The notes beneath the pieces are model-generated. The model did no database searches, was not told where the DNA came from, and was given only the letters and a program-made list of their open reading frames with translations. Shown one piece after another: positions 1 through 8,632 of a stretch of 42,676 bases of DNA. Position 1 is the stretch's first letter; every line of letters begins with the position of its first letter. The translations under genes were made by a program, and so were the position numbers. Source of the stretch: Verrucomicrobiaceae bacterium (GTDB lineage Bacteria; Verrucomicrobiota; Verrucomicrobiia; Verrucomicrobiales; Verrucomicrobiaceae); contig JAEUHJ010000032.1 of assembly GCA_016795375.1 (NCBI GenBank), positions 1 through 42,676 of the forward strand. Reading direction: 5' to 3'.

Positions 1-620
1 CGGCCACAACGGCTGCCGCACGCCAAACGGCCATCGACGACAATTTGAAAGCCATCGAGCAGGCGCGGGCAATTGGCGCGCCCTTGATCGTTTTGGTGTG
101 CGGGGCCGTTCCGGGGCAGCCGCTGACTGAATCACGCAAACAAATCACCGACAGTATTGCCGCCGTTTTGCCAGCGGCGGAAAAAGCGGGTGTGAAGCTC
201 GCCATCGAGCCGTTGCATCCGATGTATGCCGATGATCGCAGCGCGGTGAACACCATGCGTCAGGCGCATGAGATTTGCGATGCGCTCGGCGCGCCGAAGT
301 CGGTCGGCATCGCTGTGGATGTGTATCATGTATGGTGGGATCCCGAATTGAAGGCGCAGATTGATCTGGCGGGTCAGACGGGTCGCCTGCTCGCCTTCCA
401 CATCTGCGACTGGCGCACGCCGACGATCGACCTGCTCAACGACCGCGGTTTGATGGGCGAAGGCTGCATCGACATCAAGGAAATCAGCGACTGGGTGGAC
501 GCCACCGGCTTCACCGGGCATCGCGAGGTCGAAATCTTCTCCAACCGTTGGTGGGCCGCTGATCAGGGCCAGTTTCTCGATCAAATCTCCTCCAGCTACG
601 CGAAAATCTACGCATCCTGA
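1..620 (+). CDS. Sugar phosphate isomerase/epimerase family protein (5'-truncated by window)
   Basis: This is the C-terminal part of a xylose-isomerase-like TIM-barrel protein (AP-endonuclease-2 fold), a family that isomerises or epimerises sugars or inositols with a divalent metal. The frame is open from base 3, so the gene starts outside the window; the TTG at 45 is not a convincing start. Family-like strands are visible: [10 protein letters not shown] (metal-ligand Glu region), [14 protein letters not shown], and [13 protein letters not shown] Gfo/Idh/MocA oxidoreductase follows after 32 bp on the same strand, and such pairs commonly work together in sugar or inositol catabolism. The substrate cannot be read from the sequence. 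Confidence 0.85.
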   Translation, partial: ATTAAARQTAIDDNLKAIEQARAIGAPLIVLVCGAVPGQPLTESRKQITDSIAAVLPAAEKAGVKLAIEPLHPMYADDRSAVNTMRQAHEICDALGAPKSVGIAVDVYHVWWDPELKAQIDLAGQTGRLLAFHICDWRTPTIDLLNDRGLMGEGCIDIKEISDWVDATGFTGHREVEIFSNRWWAADQGQFLDQISSSYAKIYAS

Positions 621-652
621 ATCTCGAACGACCAACTCACGAACTCTGACTT

Positions 653-1804
653 ATGGAAACCAAACGCATCGGCATCATCATGAATGGCGTCACCGGACGC
701 ATGGGAACGAACCAGCACCTGATCCGCTCGATCAAGGCGATCCGCGATCAAGGCGGCCTCAAAGTGAACGACGACCTGGTCATCATGCCCGATCCGATCC
801 TCACCGGACGCAATCATGACAAGCTCAAGGCGCTGGCCGCACGCACGGGCGTCACACGCTTCACCACCGATGTTGAGGCGGCGCTGGCGAACAAAGACGA
901 CGAGATTTTCTTCGACGCTTCGGGCACGTTGCAGCGCGCTGGTTTTGTCGAGAAGGCCGTGAAGGCAGGAAAGGCGATCTATTGCGAAAAACCGACGGCG
1001 GTGGAAACCAGCGAAGCTCTGCGTCTTGCCAAACTCTGCGAAGACGCCGGTGTGAAGAACGGTGTGGTGCAGGACAAGCTGTGGCTCAGCGGCATCCGCA
1101 AGTTCAAGCTGCTGAAGGACCAGGGCTTCTTCGGACGCATCCTCAGCGTGCGTGGCGAGTTCGGTTACTGGGTCTTCACCGGCGAGGATGGCGACCAGCC
1201 CGCGCAGCGTCCGTCGTGGAATTACCGCAAGGAGGATGGAGGCGGCATCATTGTCGATATGCTCTGCCATTGGCGCTACGTGATCGACAACCTGTTTGGC
1301 AAGGTGAAGGCCGTGAGCTGCATGGGAGCCACGCACATCCCGCAGCGTGTCGATGAACGCGGCAAAAAATACGATTGCACGAGCGACGATGCCTGTTACG
1401 CGACCTTTGAATGCGAGGGAGGTGTGATCTGCCAGTTCAACAGCTCGTGGACGGTGCGTGTGCGCCGTGACGACCTGCTGACGATGCAGGTCGATGGCAC
1501 GCATGGCAGCGCCATCGTCGGTTTGCGCAAGTGCTGGGTGCAGAGCGCCGGAGTCACGCCACGCCCGATCTGGAACCCCGACATCGATCAGCCGATCAAC
1601 TTCTTCGGCGGCTGGCAGGAAGTGCCGGACACGACGACTTACGATAACGCCTTCAAGATCCAGTGGGAGGAGTTCCTCAAGCGCGTCGTTCTTGGCACGC
1701 CGTTCCCGTGGACGCTGCGCGAAGGTGCGAAGGGCGTGCAACTCGCCGAACTTGGCCTGCAAAGCTGGGAGCAGCGGAAGTGGCTGCCGGTCGCGGATTT
1801 GTGA
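653..1804 (+). CDS. Gfo/Idh/MocA family NAD(P)-dependent oxidoreductase
   Basis: A 383-residue protein, a normal length for this family of sugar or polyol dehydrogenases. The N-terminus has a Rossmann-type start (RIGIIMNGVTGRMGTNQHL) with a GxxGRMG turn instead of the usual GxGxxG. It is followed by the family signature EKPTA near residue 113 and a C-terminal substrate-binding domain containing GGGIIVDMLCHWRYVID. The gene lies 32 bp after the isomerase, so the two are probably co-transcribed and act on the same sugar or cyclitol. No membrane segment or signal peptide is visible. The family call is firm; the substrate is unknown. Confidence 0.88.
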   Translation: METKRIGIIMNGVTGRMGTNQHLIRSIKAIRDQGGLKVNDDLVIMPDPILTGRNHDKLKALAARTGVTRFTTDVEAALANKDDEIFFDASGTLQRAGFVEKAVKAGKAIYCEKPTAVETSEALRLAKLCEDAGVKNGVVQDKLWLSGIRKFKLLKDQGFFGRILSVRGEFGYWVFTGEDGDQPAQRPSWNYRKEDGGGIIVDMLCHWRYVIDNLFGKVKAVSCMGATHIPQRVDERGKKYDCTSDDACYATFECEGGVICQFNSSWTVRVRRDDLLTMQVDGTHGSAIVGLRKCWVQSAGVTPRPIWNPDIDQPINFFGGWQEVPDTTTYDNAFKIQWEEFLKRVVLGTPFPWTLREGAKGVQLAELGLQSWEQRKWLPVADL

Positions 1805-1828
1805 GCGCGACGCACGGGAAATAATGCG

Positions 1829-2665
1829 ATGGCGTGGCGCAGATTCGTTGCATCGCGCCTGTGGCTGCGTGAAAGTGCCCGCCATTGCATGCTGCGCATC
1901 GTCGGAAGAAACACGCTTTCCATCGTTCAAGCCTTGGGGGACTTCGCCCTGTTCTTGGGGCGGTCGTTTCGCGCCGCCGCCGGTTCGCGGAAAATAGTGC
2001 GCAGAATCATGCGCGCGGGATTTGAGCAGGGGGTGCGCTGCCTGCCGGTGATTTTGATCGTGGGGATGTTCACCGGGCTGGTGCTGGGTTTGCAGGGCTA
2101 TTATGTGTTGAACAAATTTGGCTCGGAAGGGTTGCTCGGCACCTTGGTGTCGCTGAGCCTGGTGCGCGAGATGGGGCCGGTGCTGGCGGCGCTGATGCTG
2201 GTGGGGCAGGCGGGGTCGGCGCTGGCGGCGGAACTCGGCATCCAGCGCAATTCGGAGCAGATCGCGGCGCTGGAGACGATGGGCGTGAGCAGCTATGCGT
2301 ATCTCGTGGCTCCGCGGTTGATCGCCTCGCTGATCGTTTATCCGCTGCAGACGGCGCTGTTTGTCACTGTCGGCCTGGTCGGAGGCGCCTTGTCCGGCTC
2401 GGTGCTGCTGGGGCTGGAGTCAGGCGTTTACTGGTCGGCGGTGGAGCGCGCGGTGGAGTCGCAGGATGTGCGCGAGTGCTTCACCAAGGCGGCGGTGTTC
2501 GGCCTGCTGACGATCGGTTTGTGCTCCTATCATGGTTTCAATGCGCATCGCAACCGCTCTTCCACCGGAGCGCGGGCGGTCAGCGCCTCGACCACGCGGG
2601 CGGTGGTGCAGTCATGCATCACCGTGCTGGCGGCGGATTATGTGATCACCTCGTTCCTCGTCTGA
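1829..2665 (+). CDS. mlaE: MlaE-type ABC transporter permease (phospholipid transport)
   Basis: Integral inner-membrane permease of the MCE/Mla system, which moves phospholipids between the inner and outer membranes. Hydrophobic segments include VILIVGMFTGLVLGLQGYY and a long stretch around LVREMGPVLAALMLVGQAGS, followed by the family hallmark SEQIAALETMGV. The upstream ATG (1829) has a GGGA about 10 bases before it. An internal ATG at 1889 would give a 258-residue protein closer to the usual MlaE length, so the start is uncertain by 20 codons. It heads a tightly packed operon with mlaF (2 bp gap), mlaD, mlaC and mlaA. Confidence 0.9.
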   Translation: MAWRRFVASRLWLRESARHCMLRIVGRNTLSIVQALGDFALFLGRSFRAAAGSRKIVRRIMRAGFEQGVRCLPVILIVGMFTGLVLGLQGYYVLNKFGSEGLLGTLVSLSLVREMGPVLAALMLVGQAGSALAAELGIQRNSEQIAALETMGVSSYAYLVAPRLIASLIVYPLQTALFVTVGLVGGALSGSVLLGLESGVYWSAVERAVESQDVRECFTKAAVFGLLTIGLCSYHGFNAHRNRSSTGARAVSASTTRAVVQSCITVLAADYVITSFLV

Positions 2666-2667
2666 AG

Positions 2668-3477
2668 ATGGCCGCTCCTGTCCCAGAACCGCTGCTTCAG
2701 ATCGAAGGACTGCACAAAAGCTTCGACGGGCACGCCGTGCTCTCGGGCGCGAGCCTCGCTGTGCCGCGCGGGTGTCTTGTCTCGGTGCTCGGACGCAGTG
2801 GCGCGGGCAAATCGGTGTTTTTGAAGTGTCTCGCGGACGTGCTGCGGCCGGACGCGGGGACCATCCGCTTCGATGGAAGACTGCTCGGCGCTGGGGATGT
2901 GGAGGCATGGGCGGATTTCAGGCGGCGCTGCAGCTTCCTGTTTCAAAGCAACGCGTTGTTCGACTCGCTGACGGCGCTGGAGAACGTGGCGCTGCCGTTG
3001 GAGCAGACGACCGGCTTGTCCGGCAAGGAGATCGACGGGCGCAGCCTGGAGGCGCTGCGGCAGCTCGAACTCGACGCGCATCGCGACCGCTATCCCGGCC
3101 AGTTGTCCGGCGGGATGCAGAAACGGCTGGCGCTGGCGCGTGCCATCGTGACAAGGCCGGAACTGGTGCTTTTCGACGAGCCGACCGCCGGCCTCGATCC
3201 GCTGCGTCGCAACGCGGTTTTTTCGATGATCGCCAAGTATCAGCGGCAGTTCGGCTTCACCGCCGTGGTTGTCACACACGATGTGCCGGAGGCGCTGGTG
3301 GCCAGCGACCGCGTGGCGCTGCTGGACCAGGGGCGCATGTGCTTTGAGGGCGTCCCGGCGGATTTTTCCGCTTCCAATGATGGCGTGGTACATGATTTCC
3401 GTGATAGTATCGCCGCTCTTGGCAGCACGCTCGCCGCCATCCGCCGGGGCGAAGCCTCATCCTCCGCAGACCCATGA
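2668..3477 (+). CDS. mlaF: MlaF-type ABC transporter ATP-binding protein
   Basis: A 269-residue cytosolic ATPase that energises the MlaE permease. All ABC motifs are present: Walker A GRSGAGKS, signature LSGGMQKRLALARAI (the MQKR form typical of MlaF), Walker B LVLFDEPTAGLDP, and H-loop VVTHD. A longer reading back to 2476 would overlap mlaE extensively. The ATG at 2668, two bases after the mlaE stop, gives the canonical N-terminus (LLQIEGLHKSFDG). It overlaps mlaD by 4 bases (ATGA), indicating translational coupling. Confidence 0.93.
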   Translation: MAAPVPEPLLQIEGLHKSFDGHAVLSGASLAVPRGCLVSVLGRSGAGKSVFLKCLADVLRPDAGTIRFDGRLLGAGDVEAWADFRRRCSFLFQSNALFDSLTALENVALPLEQTTGLSGKEIDGRSLEALRQLELDAHRDRYPGQLSGGMQKRLALARAIVTRPELVLFDEPTAGLDPLRRNAVFSMIAKYQRQFGFTAVVVTHDVPEALVASDRVALLDQGRMCFEGVPADFSASNDGVVHDFRDSIAALGSTLAAIRRGEASSSADP

Positions 3478-3953
3478 AACAATCGAAGCTGGAACTCCTC
3501 GTCGGCGCCTTCGTGGTGCTGGGCCTCGCAGCCGTGCTGTATCTCACGATCAAGCTCGGTGCGGGAAGCATGCTCGGCGGCGACACTTACACCATCGAGG
3601 CACGTTTCACGAACGCGGGCGGGCTGAACTCCGGCAGCAGCGTCGTCGTGGCAGGCGTGTCGGTCGGACGTGTGGAGGGCATCCGCGTCGATCCAAAGGA
3701 TTTCAGCGCCATTGCCAGCCTGCGTGTGATGTCCGGCCTGAAACTGCCGGCGGACACGATGGCCTCGATCAAAACCACCGGCCTCATCGGCGACAAATAT
3801 GTCCTGCTGGCTCCAGGTGCTGACGAGACCAGCCTGCAGCCCGGAGGAATCATCACCATGACCGAATCCTCCGTTGATCTTGAATCCTTGATCGGCAAGA
3901 TGGCCTTCGGTAGTGTGGAAGAAGCAAAAAGCGAAAAAGCCCCCCCTCCATGA
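3474..3953 (+). CDS. mlaD: MlaD-type MCE domain protein
   Basis: A 159-residue inner-membrane-anchored MCE protein, the periplasmic lipid-binding ring subunit of the Mla complex. One N-terminal membrane segment (ELLVGAFVVLGLAAVLYLTI) is followed by the MCE domain: TYTIEARFTNAGGLNSGSSV, then VAGVSVGRVEGI, and the later IKTTGLIGDKYVLL. It overlaps mlaF upstream and mlaC downstream, each by 4 bases. The length matches E. coli-type MlaD rather than the long actinobacterial MCE proteins. Confidence 0.93.
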   Translation: MKQSKLELLVGAFVVLGLAAVLYLTIKLGAGSMLGGDTYTIEARFTNAGGLNSGSSVVVAGVSVGRVEGIRVDPKDFSAIASLRVMSGLKLPADTMASIKTTGLIGDKYVLLAPGADETSLQPGGIITMTESSVDLESLIGKMAFGSVEEAKSEKAPPP

Positions 3954-4528
3954 TCTGTCGTTTACTTTTCAGTGTTGCATTGCTGGCCGCCCGGCCGGCC
4001 GCCATCGCCCAACTGGCGGAAGCGGAAGCACGCCTCAAGTCTGCCGTGGGCGAAGTTCTCGCCGTCGCAGACCGCACGGCGAGCCGTGGCGCGCTGCACG
4101 AGAGCCTGCGCCCCGTGCTGAGGAAACATGTGAGTTTTGAAACGATGACGCGACGGGCGGTCGGCCCCGGCTGGCGGCAGTTCACCCCCGCCCAGCAGCA
4201 GCAGGCCACGCAGCTTTTCTCGACCCTGATCATCCGCAGCTACAGCAGCAAATTCACTCCCGGCGAACATCCGGCCATCACCTACAAGACAGCGGCCTCT
4301 CCTGCCGCCGGCCGCGTGGATGTGCCCACGATCACGGTTTACAAGGGCAGCCGCTTCAGCGTCAACTACCGCATGGAGCAGGAGCAAGGCTGGAAAATCA
4401 CTGATGTGGTGATCGAAGGCGTGAGCCTGATCGCCAATTACCGCAGCCAATTGGACGCCCAGTTTAAAAAAGGTGGCGCAAATGCCGTGATAAGCTCTCT
4501 TACGCAATCCGTCTCCCGTTCCCGATGA
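3950..4528 (+). CDS. mlaC: MlaC-type periplasmic phospholipid-binding protein
   Basis: A 192-residue protein of the MlaC/Ttg2D family, the soluble shuttle that carries phospholipid between the outer-membrane MlaA complex and inner-membrane MlaFED. A signal peptide is visible (MICRLLFSVALLAA, then RPAAIAQ). Family features include the HVSFETMTRRAVGPGWRQFT region, where a conserved Arg sits before the helix, and the C-terminal GWKITDVVIEGVSLIANYR. It starts inside the mlaD stop (ATGA) and ends inside the mlaA start, so the operon is translationally coupled. Confidence 0.92.
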   Translation: MICRLLFSVALLAARPAAIAQLAEAEARLKSAVGEVLAVADRTASRGALHESLRPVLRKHVSFETMTRRAVGPGWRQFTPAQQQQATQLFSTLIIRSYSSKFTPGEHPAITYKTAASPAAGRVDVPTITVYKGSRFSVNYRMEQEQGWKITDVVIEGVSLIANYRSQLDAQFKKGGANAVISSLTQSVSRSR

Positions 4529-5334
4529 AATCCAACACACTCCTCATCCGTCTGCTTGCGCTCGCTGTGGCGCCGTTCCTGACAGACTGCGCCACCACGC
4601 CAAAGACGGGCGCCGCTCAGCCGGCGGCGGCGGTGAAAGCCGCAGGAAAGGAAAAAGCTCCGGCCAGAGCCGCCCTGGCGCAGGCCGGCGAGAAGGAGGA
4701 CGAATATGCCGCCGCGGAGATTTCCGATCCCCTCGAGCCGGTCAACCGCGGCGTGTTCTGGGTCAACGACCAGCTCTACACCTTCGTCTTCAAGCCGATC
4801 GCCAAAGGCTACCAGCTCATTTTCCCCAAGCCGGTGCGCAAGGGCATCGATAACGCGTTTGAGAACGTGAAGTACCCCGTGCGCTTTGTGAACTGCGCGC
4901 TGCAGGGCAAGTTCAAGCGTGCCGGGCAGGAGACGGGCAAATTTTTCGTCAACACGATCGGCGGTGTCGGTGGCATTTTCCAGCCTGCGGAAAAGATCCC
5001 GTCCCTGGCCCATGTGCCGGCGGAGGACACGGCGCAGACCCTGGCCTCCTGGGGCATCGGACATGGGCCTTACATCGTGCTGCCCTTGCTCGGTCCGAGC
5101 AGCGTGCGTGACACGGTCGGACTGGCCGGGGACTATGCGGCGAATCCGGTCAACTGGCCCTACCTGTATTGGAACACGGGGGACTGGAACATCGTTCCGC
5201 CCGCTTCGAACACCCTGCGCTCCATGCCGGGCCAGTTTGAGACCTACGACGCGGCCACCAAGGAGGCTGTCGATCCGTATCTCTCCGCGCGCAGCACTTA
5301 TGTGCAGAATCGCGCGGAGGAGGCGCGGAAGTAA
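4525..5334 (+). CDS. mlaA: MlaA/VacJ family outer-membrane lipoprotein
   Basis: A 269-residue lipoprotein that removes misplaced phospholipid from the outer leaflet. The N-terminus has a signal peptide with a lipobox-like end, PFLTDC. The VacJ hallmark DPLEPVNRGVFWVNDQLYTF lies near residue 70, and the later motifs VGGIFQPAEKIP, DTAQTLASWGIGHGPYIVLP and GPSSVRDTVG match the family. An Ala/Lys-rich linker of about 40 residues separates the lipid anchor from the domain. It is the last gene of the operon and converges on the secretin gene. No mlaB (STAS) gene is present in the cluster. Confidence 0.93.
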   Translation: MKSNTLLIRLLALAVAPFLTDCATTPKTGAAQPAAAVKAAGKEKAPARAALAQAGEKEDEYAAAEISDPLEPVNRGVFWVNDQLYTFVFKPIAKGYQLIFPKPVRKGIDNAFENVKYPVRFVNCALQGKFKRAGQETGKFFVNTIGGVGGIFQPAEKIPSLAHVPAEDTAQTLASWGIGHGPYIVLPLLGPSSVRDTVGLAGDYAANPVNWPYLYWNTGDWNIVPPASNTLRSMPGQFETYDAATKEAVDPYLSARSTYVQNRAEEARK

Positions 5335-5384
5335 CGCCCGGCCGCCTGCCCATGCGCGGGCTGTTTTCCCGGCGGTGTCCGCAC

Positions 5385-5400
5385 GCTCCGCTCCCGGAGC
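5385..5400. terminator. Hairpin between convergent mlaA and secretin genes
   Basis: GCTCCG and CGGAGC form a 6-bp stem with a CTCC loop in the 72-bp gap between two convergent genes. There is no U-tract on either side, so it could be a weak or factor-assisted bidirectional terminator. Confidence 0.3.
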
Positions 5401-5406
5401 CGGCTG

Positions 5407-7719
5407 TCAGCGGTAAGGCAGCGCGCGGGGGATGTCCTCCACCGGCGGATTGCTGAACCGCATGGACTCGTGGAAAAGGTCGGAACGGCCTGCCTCGACG
5501 CGGTTGGGGCCGTCCAGCGGGTCATTGGACTTGATGATGTGCGGCTGGATGAAGATGAGCAGCTCCTCGCGGACGGCCTCCTTGCTTGTGGTGCCAAAGA
5601 GGTGCTTGATGATGGGAATGCGGCGCAGGAAAACGGCTCCGCGCTCGCCGTTCGTCACGCGTTCCGTGATAAGACCGCCGAGCACGACGGTGGCGCCGTC
5701 CTTCACGGCCACCTCGGTCACCAGCTCCTGAGTGCCGATGGTGGGCACGGTGTTGCCGGAGATGGTCTGGGTGCCGACGATGTTGTCGTTGATCTGGGCG
5801 ATCTTGAGCGTGACCTCGTTGTCCGAGTTGATGAGCGGCACGACCTCCAGCTTGAGCAGAACATCGCGATATTCGACGCTGACGCTCGTGCTGGCCACGC
5901 CGGCGGCGAAACCGCCGTTGGAGAGAATCTGCGCCGGCACGGCGATGCGCTGGCCGGAGGAGATGACGGACTTCGCCGCGTTCTTGGCATACACGCTCGG
6001 CGTGGCCAGCACCTTGAAGTCGCGGTTGCCGTCCGCCAGCTTGATGTAGTTGCTCAGGGAGCCGAGGGTGCCGTAGAAGTTGAGCTGGTTGATGGAGAAG
6101 TTGCTCATGTTCGCCGGGAACTGAACCGTTCCACCCGCCGTGGAAGCGCCGCCGCTGGTCTGATTCAGGCTGAAATCATCCAGCGCCTTCAGGAAGTCGA
6201 AGCCCACGTTGTAGTCCTTGCCCAGGGTGAGCTGGCCGATGACGGCCGAGATGTAGATCTGCTGCGGACGCACATCCATCTCCTTCAAAAGCTGGTCGAT
6301 GCGCGCGATGTGCTCCGGCGAGCCGGAGACCACCAGGCTGTTCGACTGCGGATCGGCGATGAGCTGCGTCTTGCCGACGATCATGGACTCCGGCGCGCCC
6401 ATCGCCTGCGGATCGTCCAGCACGCTGCGGCTGGCATTCGAACCCGTGCTCATGCCGGTGCTGCCGCCGAAGTTGTTGTTCATGCCGTACGCGGAGTTGA
6501 AGCCGCCCTGGTTGTTGTTGCGTGCCTCGGCCAAAGGTGAGTTTGAAGCGGCTCCTGAGCGGCGGTTGCCGCCACGTCCACCACCTGCGGAGGCACCACC
6601 GTCGTTGGACTGGATGTCGGTGTCGCGCGCCAACGCGTTGTAGGCCACGGGCAGGAAGTCGAGCACGTCGAGGTATTTGAGCCTGCGCTTGAGGAAATTG
6701 GTGCCGTCATCGTGCTTGTCGAGTTTTTCGACCAGGCCGCGGATGTAAGTGATGTCCACCGGCCGCCCGATGACGAGCAGCTCGTTCGTGCGGCGGTAGG
6801 GGAAGATCTTCACGCGTGACGCGGCGGGATTCGTCGATGCGGTGCCTGCCGCGGCCATGGCGGCGGCTGGCACGGCGGGGACGCCGGGCCTCGCGGCTGG
6901 ATTGGGCACGGCGGCGGGCGCGGGGGCCGCCACGCCGCCTGACTGCGCTTTTTCCTCCTGCTCGAAGATGCTCGTCACGATCTCGGCCACGAGTTCCACG
7001 TCGGAGCGCTCCAGCTTGATCATCTCGTTGGCGATCTCCGCAGGCGGCACGTCGATGATCTGCGCGATCTCGCAGATGCTGCGGATGGTGATGCTGTTTT
7101 CAGTGATGATGAGGGCCGAGTCGTTCGAGATGGCCGTCATCGCGCCGTAGGTGTTGAGCTTGATGACCTGCTGGAAGGCCTTGGACGCCTGCTCCGCCGA
7201 GAGGTGCTGGAGCGGCAGCACATAGTGGCAGATTTCCTCATTCTGCGGCAGGTCGCGCAGGGAGTTATAGACCTTCAGGCCGCTGTTCGTCGGGCTTTTG
7301 CCCCCGGCGTGGTTGATGAGCTTCGCCGTGGTGGCGTCGATGTGGATGATCGCATAACCATTGAGCAGCAGCGTGGCCTCGATGAAGGCGACGGCGTCCT
7401 TCTTCGTGAGCATCTGCGGGGAGATGATGCGGAGCTGCTCGCCTTGCAACGCGGAGTCGAGGATCAGCTTCTTGCCGGTGAGCTGCGTGTAAAAGGGGAT
7501 GATCGCCTGGATCGGGGCGCTGGGGAAGTTGACCTTGATGCTGGCTCCTTCGCCCACCGGTACATAAGTGCCCGCGTTCGCCTGGCCGGCCGGGACTGGC
7601 ACGGTGGGGGCCAGTCCGGGCTGCTGCGCCTTCACGGCATGGCGCGCACCGAGGATCAGAAGCACCAGCATGACGGCCAGTCGCAGGCGGGTGGGCAGTT
7701 GGGAAGGGAACCGGGCCAT
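5407..7719 (-). CDS. gspD: Secretin (GspD/type II-III secretion family)
   Basis: A 770-residue outer-membrane secretin. A signal peptide (LRLAVMLVLLILGARHAVKA) is followed by N-domains (SIKVNFPSAPIQAIIPFYTQ; later EMIKLERSDVELVAEIVTSI). After these comes a Gly/Asn/Ser-rich linker around residues 375-430 and the C-terminal secretin barrel with VPTIGTQELVTEVAVKDGAT, VVLGGLITE and LLIFIQPHII. It would form the exit channel of a type II secretion, pilus or related machine. No other secretion genes are next to it, so the machine is presumably encoded elsewhere. The unusually long low-complexity insertion lies between the N-domains and the barrel. Convergent with mlaA. Confidence 0.9.
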   Translation of the reverse strand: MARFPSQLPTRLRLAVMLVLLILGARHAVKAQQPGLAPTVPVPAGQANAGTYVPVGEGASIKVNFPSAPIQAIIPFYTQLTGKKLILDSALQGEQLRIISPQMLTKKDAVAFIEATLLLNGYAIIHIDATTAKLINHAGGKSPTNSGLKVYNSLRDLPQNEEICHYVLPLQHLSAEQASKAFQQVIKLNTYGAMTAISNDSALIITENSITIRSICEIAQIIDVPPAEIANEMIKLERSDVELVAEIVTSIFEQEEKAQSGGVAAPAPAAVPNPAARPGVPAVPAAAMAAAGTASTNPAASRVKIFPYRRTNELLVIGRPVDITYIRGLVEKLDKHDDGTNFLKRRLKYLDVLDFLPVAYNALARDTDIQSNDGGASAGGGRGGNRRSGAASNSPLAEARNNNQGGFNSAYGMNNNFGGSTGMSTGSNASRSVLDDPQAMGAPESMIVGKTQLIADPQSNSLVVSGSPEHIARIDQLLKEMDVRPQQIYISAVIGQLTLGKDYNVGFDFLKALDDFSLNQTSGGASTAGGTVQFPANMSNFSINQLNFYGTLGSLSNYIKLADGNRDFKVLATPSVYAKNAAKSVISSGQRIAVPAQILSNGGFAAGVASTSVSVEYRDVLLKLEVVPLINSDNEVTLKIAQINDNIVGTQTISGNTVPTIGTQELVTEVAVKDGATVVLGGLITERVTNGERGAVFLRRIPIIKHLFGTTSKEAVREELLIFIQPHIIKSNDPLDGPNRVEAGRSDLFHESMRFSNPPVEDIPRALPYR

Positions 7720-7728
7720 ATTGTTGAA

Positions 7729-7759
7729 ATTATACTCAGTATATTGAATCCACCGACAA
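7729..7759 (-). promoter_or_regulatory. Candidate promoter for the secretin gene
   Basis: On the minus strand a perfect TATAAT lies at 7734-7729 with a TTGTCG 19 bases upstream. The -10 is only about 10 bases before the ATG, implying an almost leaderless transcript. No Shine-Dalgarno sequence is visible in the gap. The spacing is not ideal, so this is tentative. Confidence 0.35.
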
Positions 7760-7861
7760 GGGCAAGGGTTTAGTTAATATCTATTAAAAGCCAGCTTCTC
7801 CCGATTCCCGCCTGGCATCCCCCTCTTGCACGACCACAACCGCCGTGGATGATGCCCGCTC

Positions 7862-8632
7862 ATGATCTCCATCCAGGGACTCACGAAGCGTTTCGGCGCT
7901 CAAACCGCCGTCGATCACCTCACATTGGAGGTTCCACCGGGCATGATCGTGGGGCTGCTCGGCCCGAACGGGGCGGGGAAGACCACCACCCTTAAAATGA
8001 TCACCGGCATGCTCCAGCCGGACGCCGGGGCCGCCCTGATCTGCGGCGTGAATGTCGTCACGCAGCCGTTGGAGGCGAAGCGCCTCATGGGCTTCGTCCC
8101 GGACTCGGGCGCGGTCTATGAGTCGCTCACCGGCCTCGAGTTCCTGCTCATGATCGGCGCGCTCTACGGCATTCATGAGGACGAGGCCCGCCCGCGCATC
8201 CGCCAGTTCCTCGATTTCTTCGAGCTGGACGAGGAAACACTCACCTCGAAGCTCCTCGGCGCTTACTCCAAGGGCATGCGGCGGAAGGTCGTCATCACCG
8301 CCGCCCTCCTGCACAACCCGAAGGTCGTCCTGCTCGACGAGCCGCTCGACGGCCTCGACGCCAACGCCGCCGTCGGCTTCAAGGCCCTGCTCGAAACCCT
8401 CGCCCGTGACGGCAAGACCATCGTTTACAGCTCCCATGTGCTCGATGTCGTCGAGCGCGTGTGCGACCGCGTGGCGATCATGGCGCAGGGCAAACTGCTG
8501 GTCGAAGGCGCACCCGCTGACCTCCAGCGCGAACACAGCGCCGATACCCTGGAGCAGCTCTTCACACGCCTCACCGGCCTCTCCGGCCTCGAAGCCCGCG
8601 CCGAGTCCTTTGCCAAAAGTCTCCTCTCATGA
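7862..8632 (+). CDS. ABC transporter ATP-binding protein
   Basis: A 256-residue ATPase with Walker A GLLGPNGAGKTTTLKM, a signature region YSKGMRRKVVITAALLHNP (degenerate, SKGMRR rather than LSGGQ), Walker B VVLLDEPLDGLDANA and H-loop IVYSSHVLD. This arrangement is typical of the exporter-type ATPases paired with large multispanning permeases. It overlaps the next gene, a 543-residue membrane protein, by 4 bases (ATGA), so the two probably form one transporter. The substrate is unknown. Confidence 0.88.
   Translation: MISIQGLTKRFGAQTAVDHLTLEVPPGMIVGLLGPNGAGKTTTLKMITGMLQPDAGAALICGVNVVTQPLEAKRLMGFVPDSGAVYESLTGLEFLLMIGALYGIHEDEARPRIRQFLDFFELDEETLTSKLLGAYSKGMRRKVVITAALLHNPKVVLLDEPLDGLDANAAVGFKALLETLARDGKTIVYSSHVLDVVERVCDRVAIMAQGKLLVEGAPADLQREHSADTLEQLFTRLTGLSGLEARAESFAKSLLS

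Noticed and set aside
608..1930. A 440-codon minus-strand open frame
   Set aside because: Antisense of the Gfo/Idh/MocA gene and neighbours; the plus-strand product is a clear family member.
5470..6540. A 356-codon plus-strand open frame
   Set aside because: Antisense of the secretin gene with no recognisable domain.
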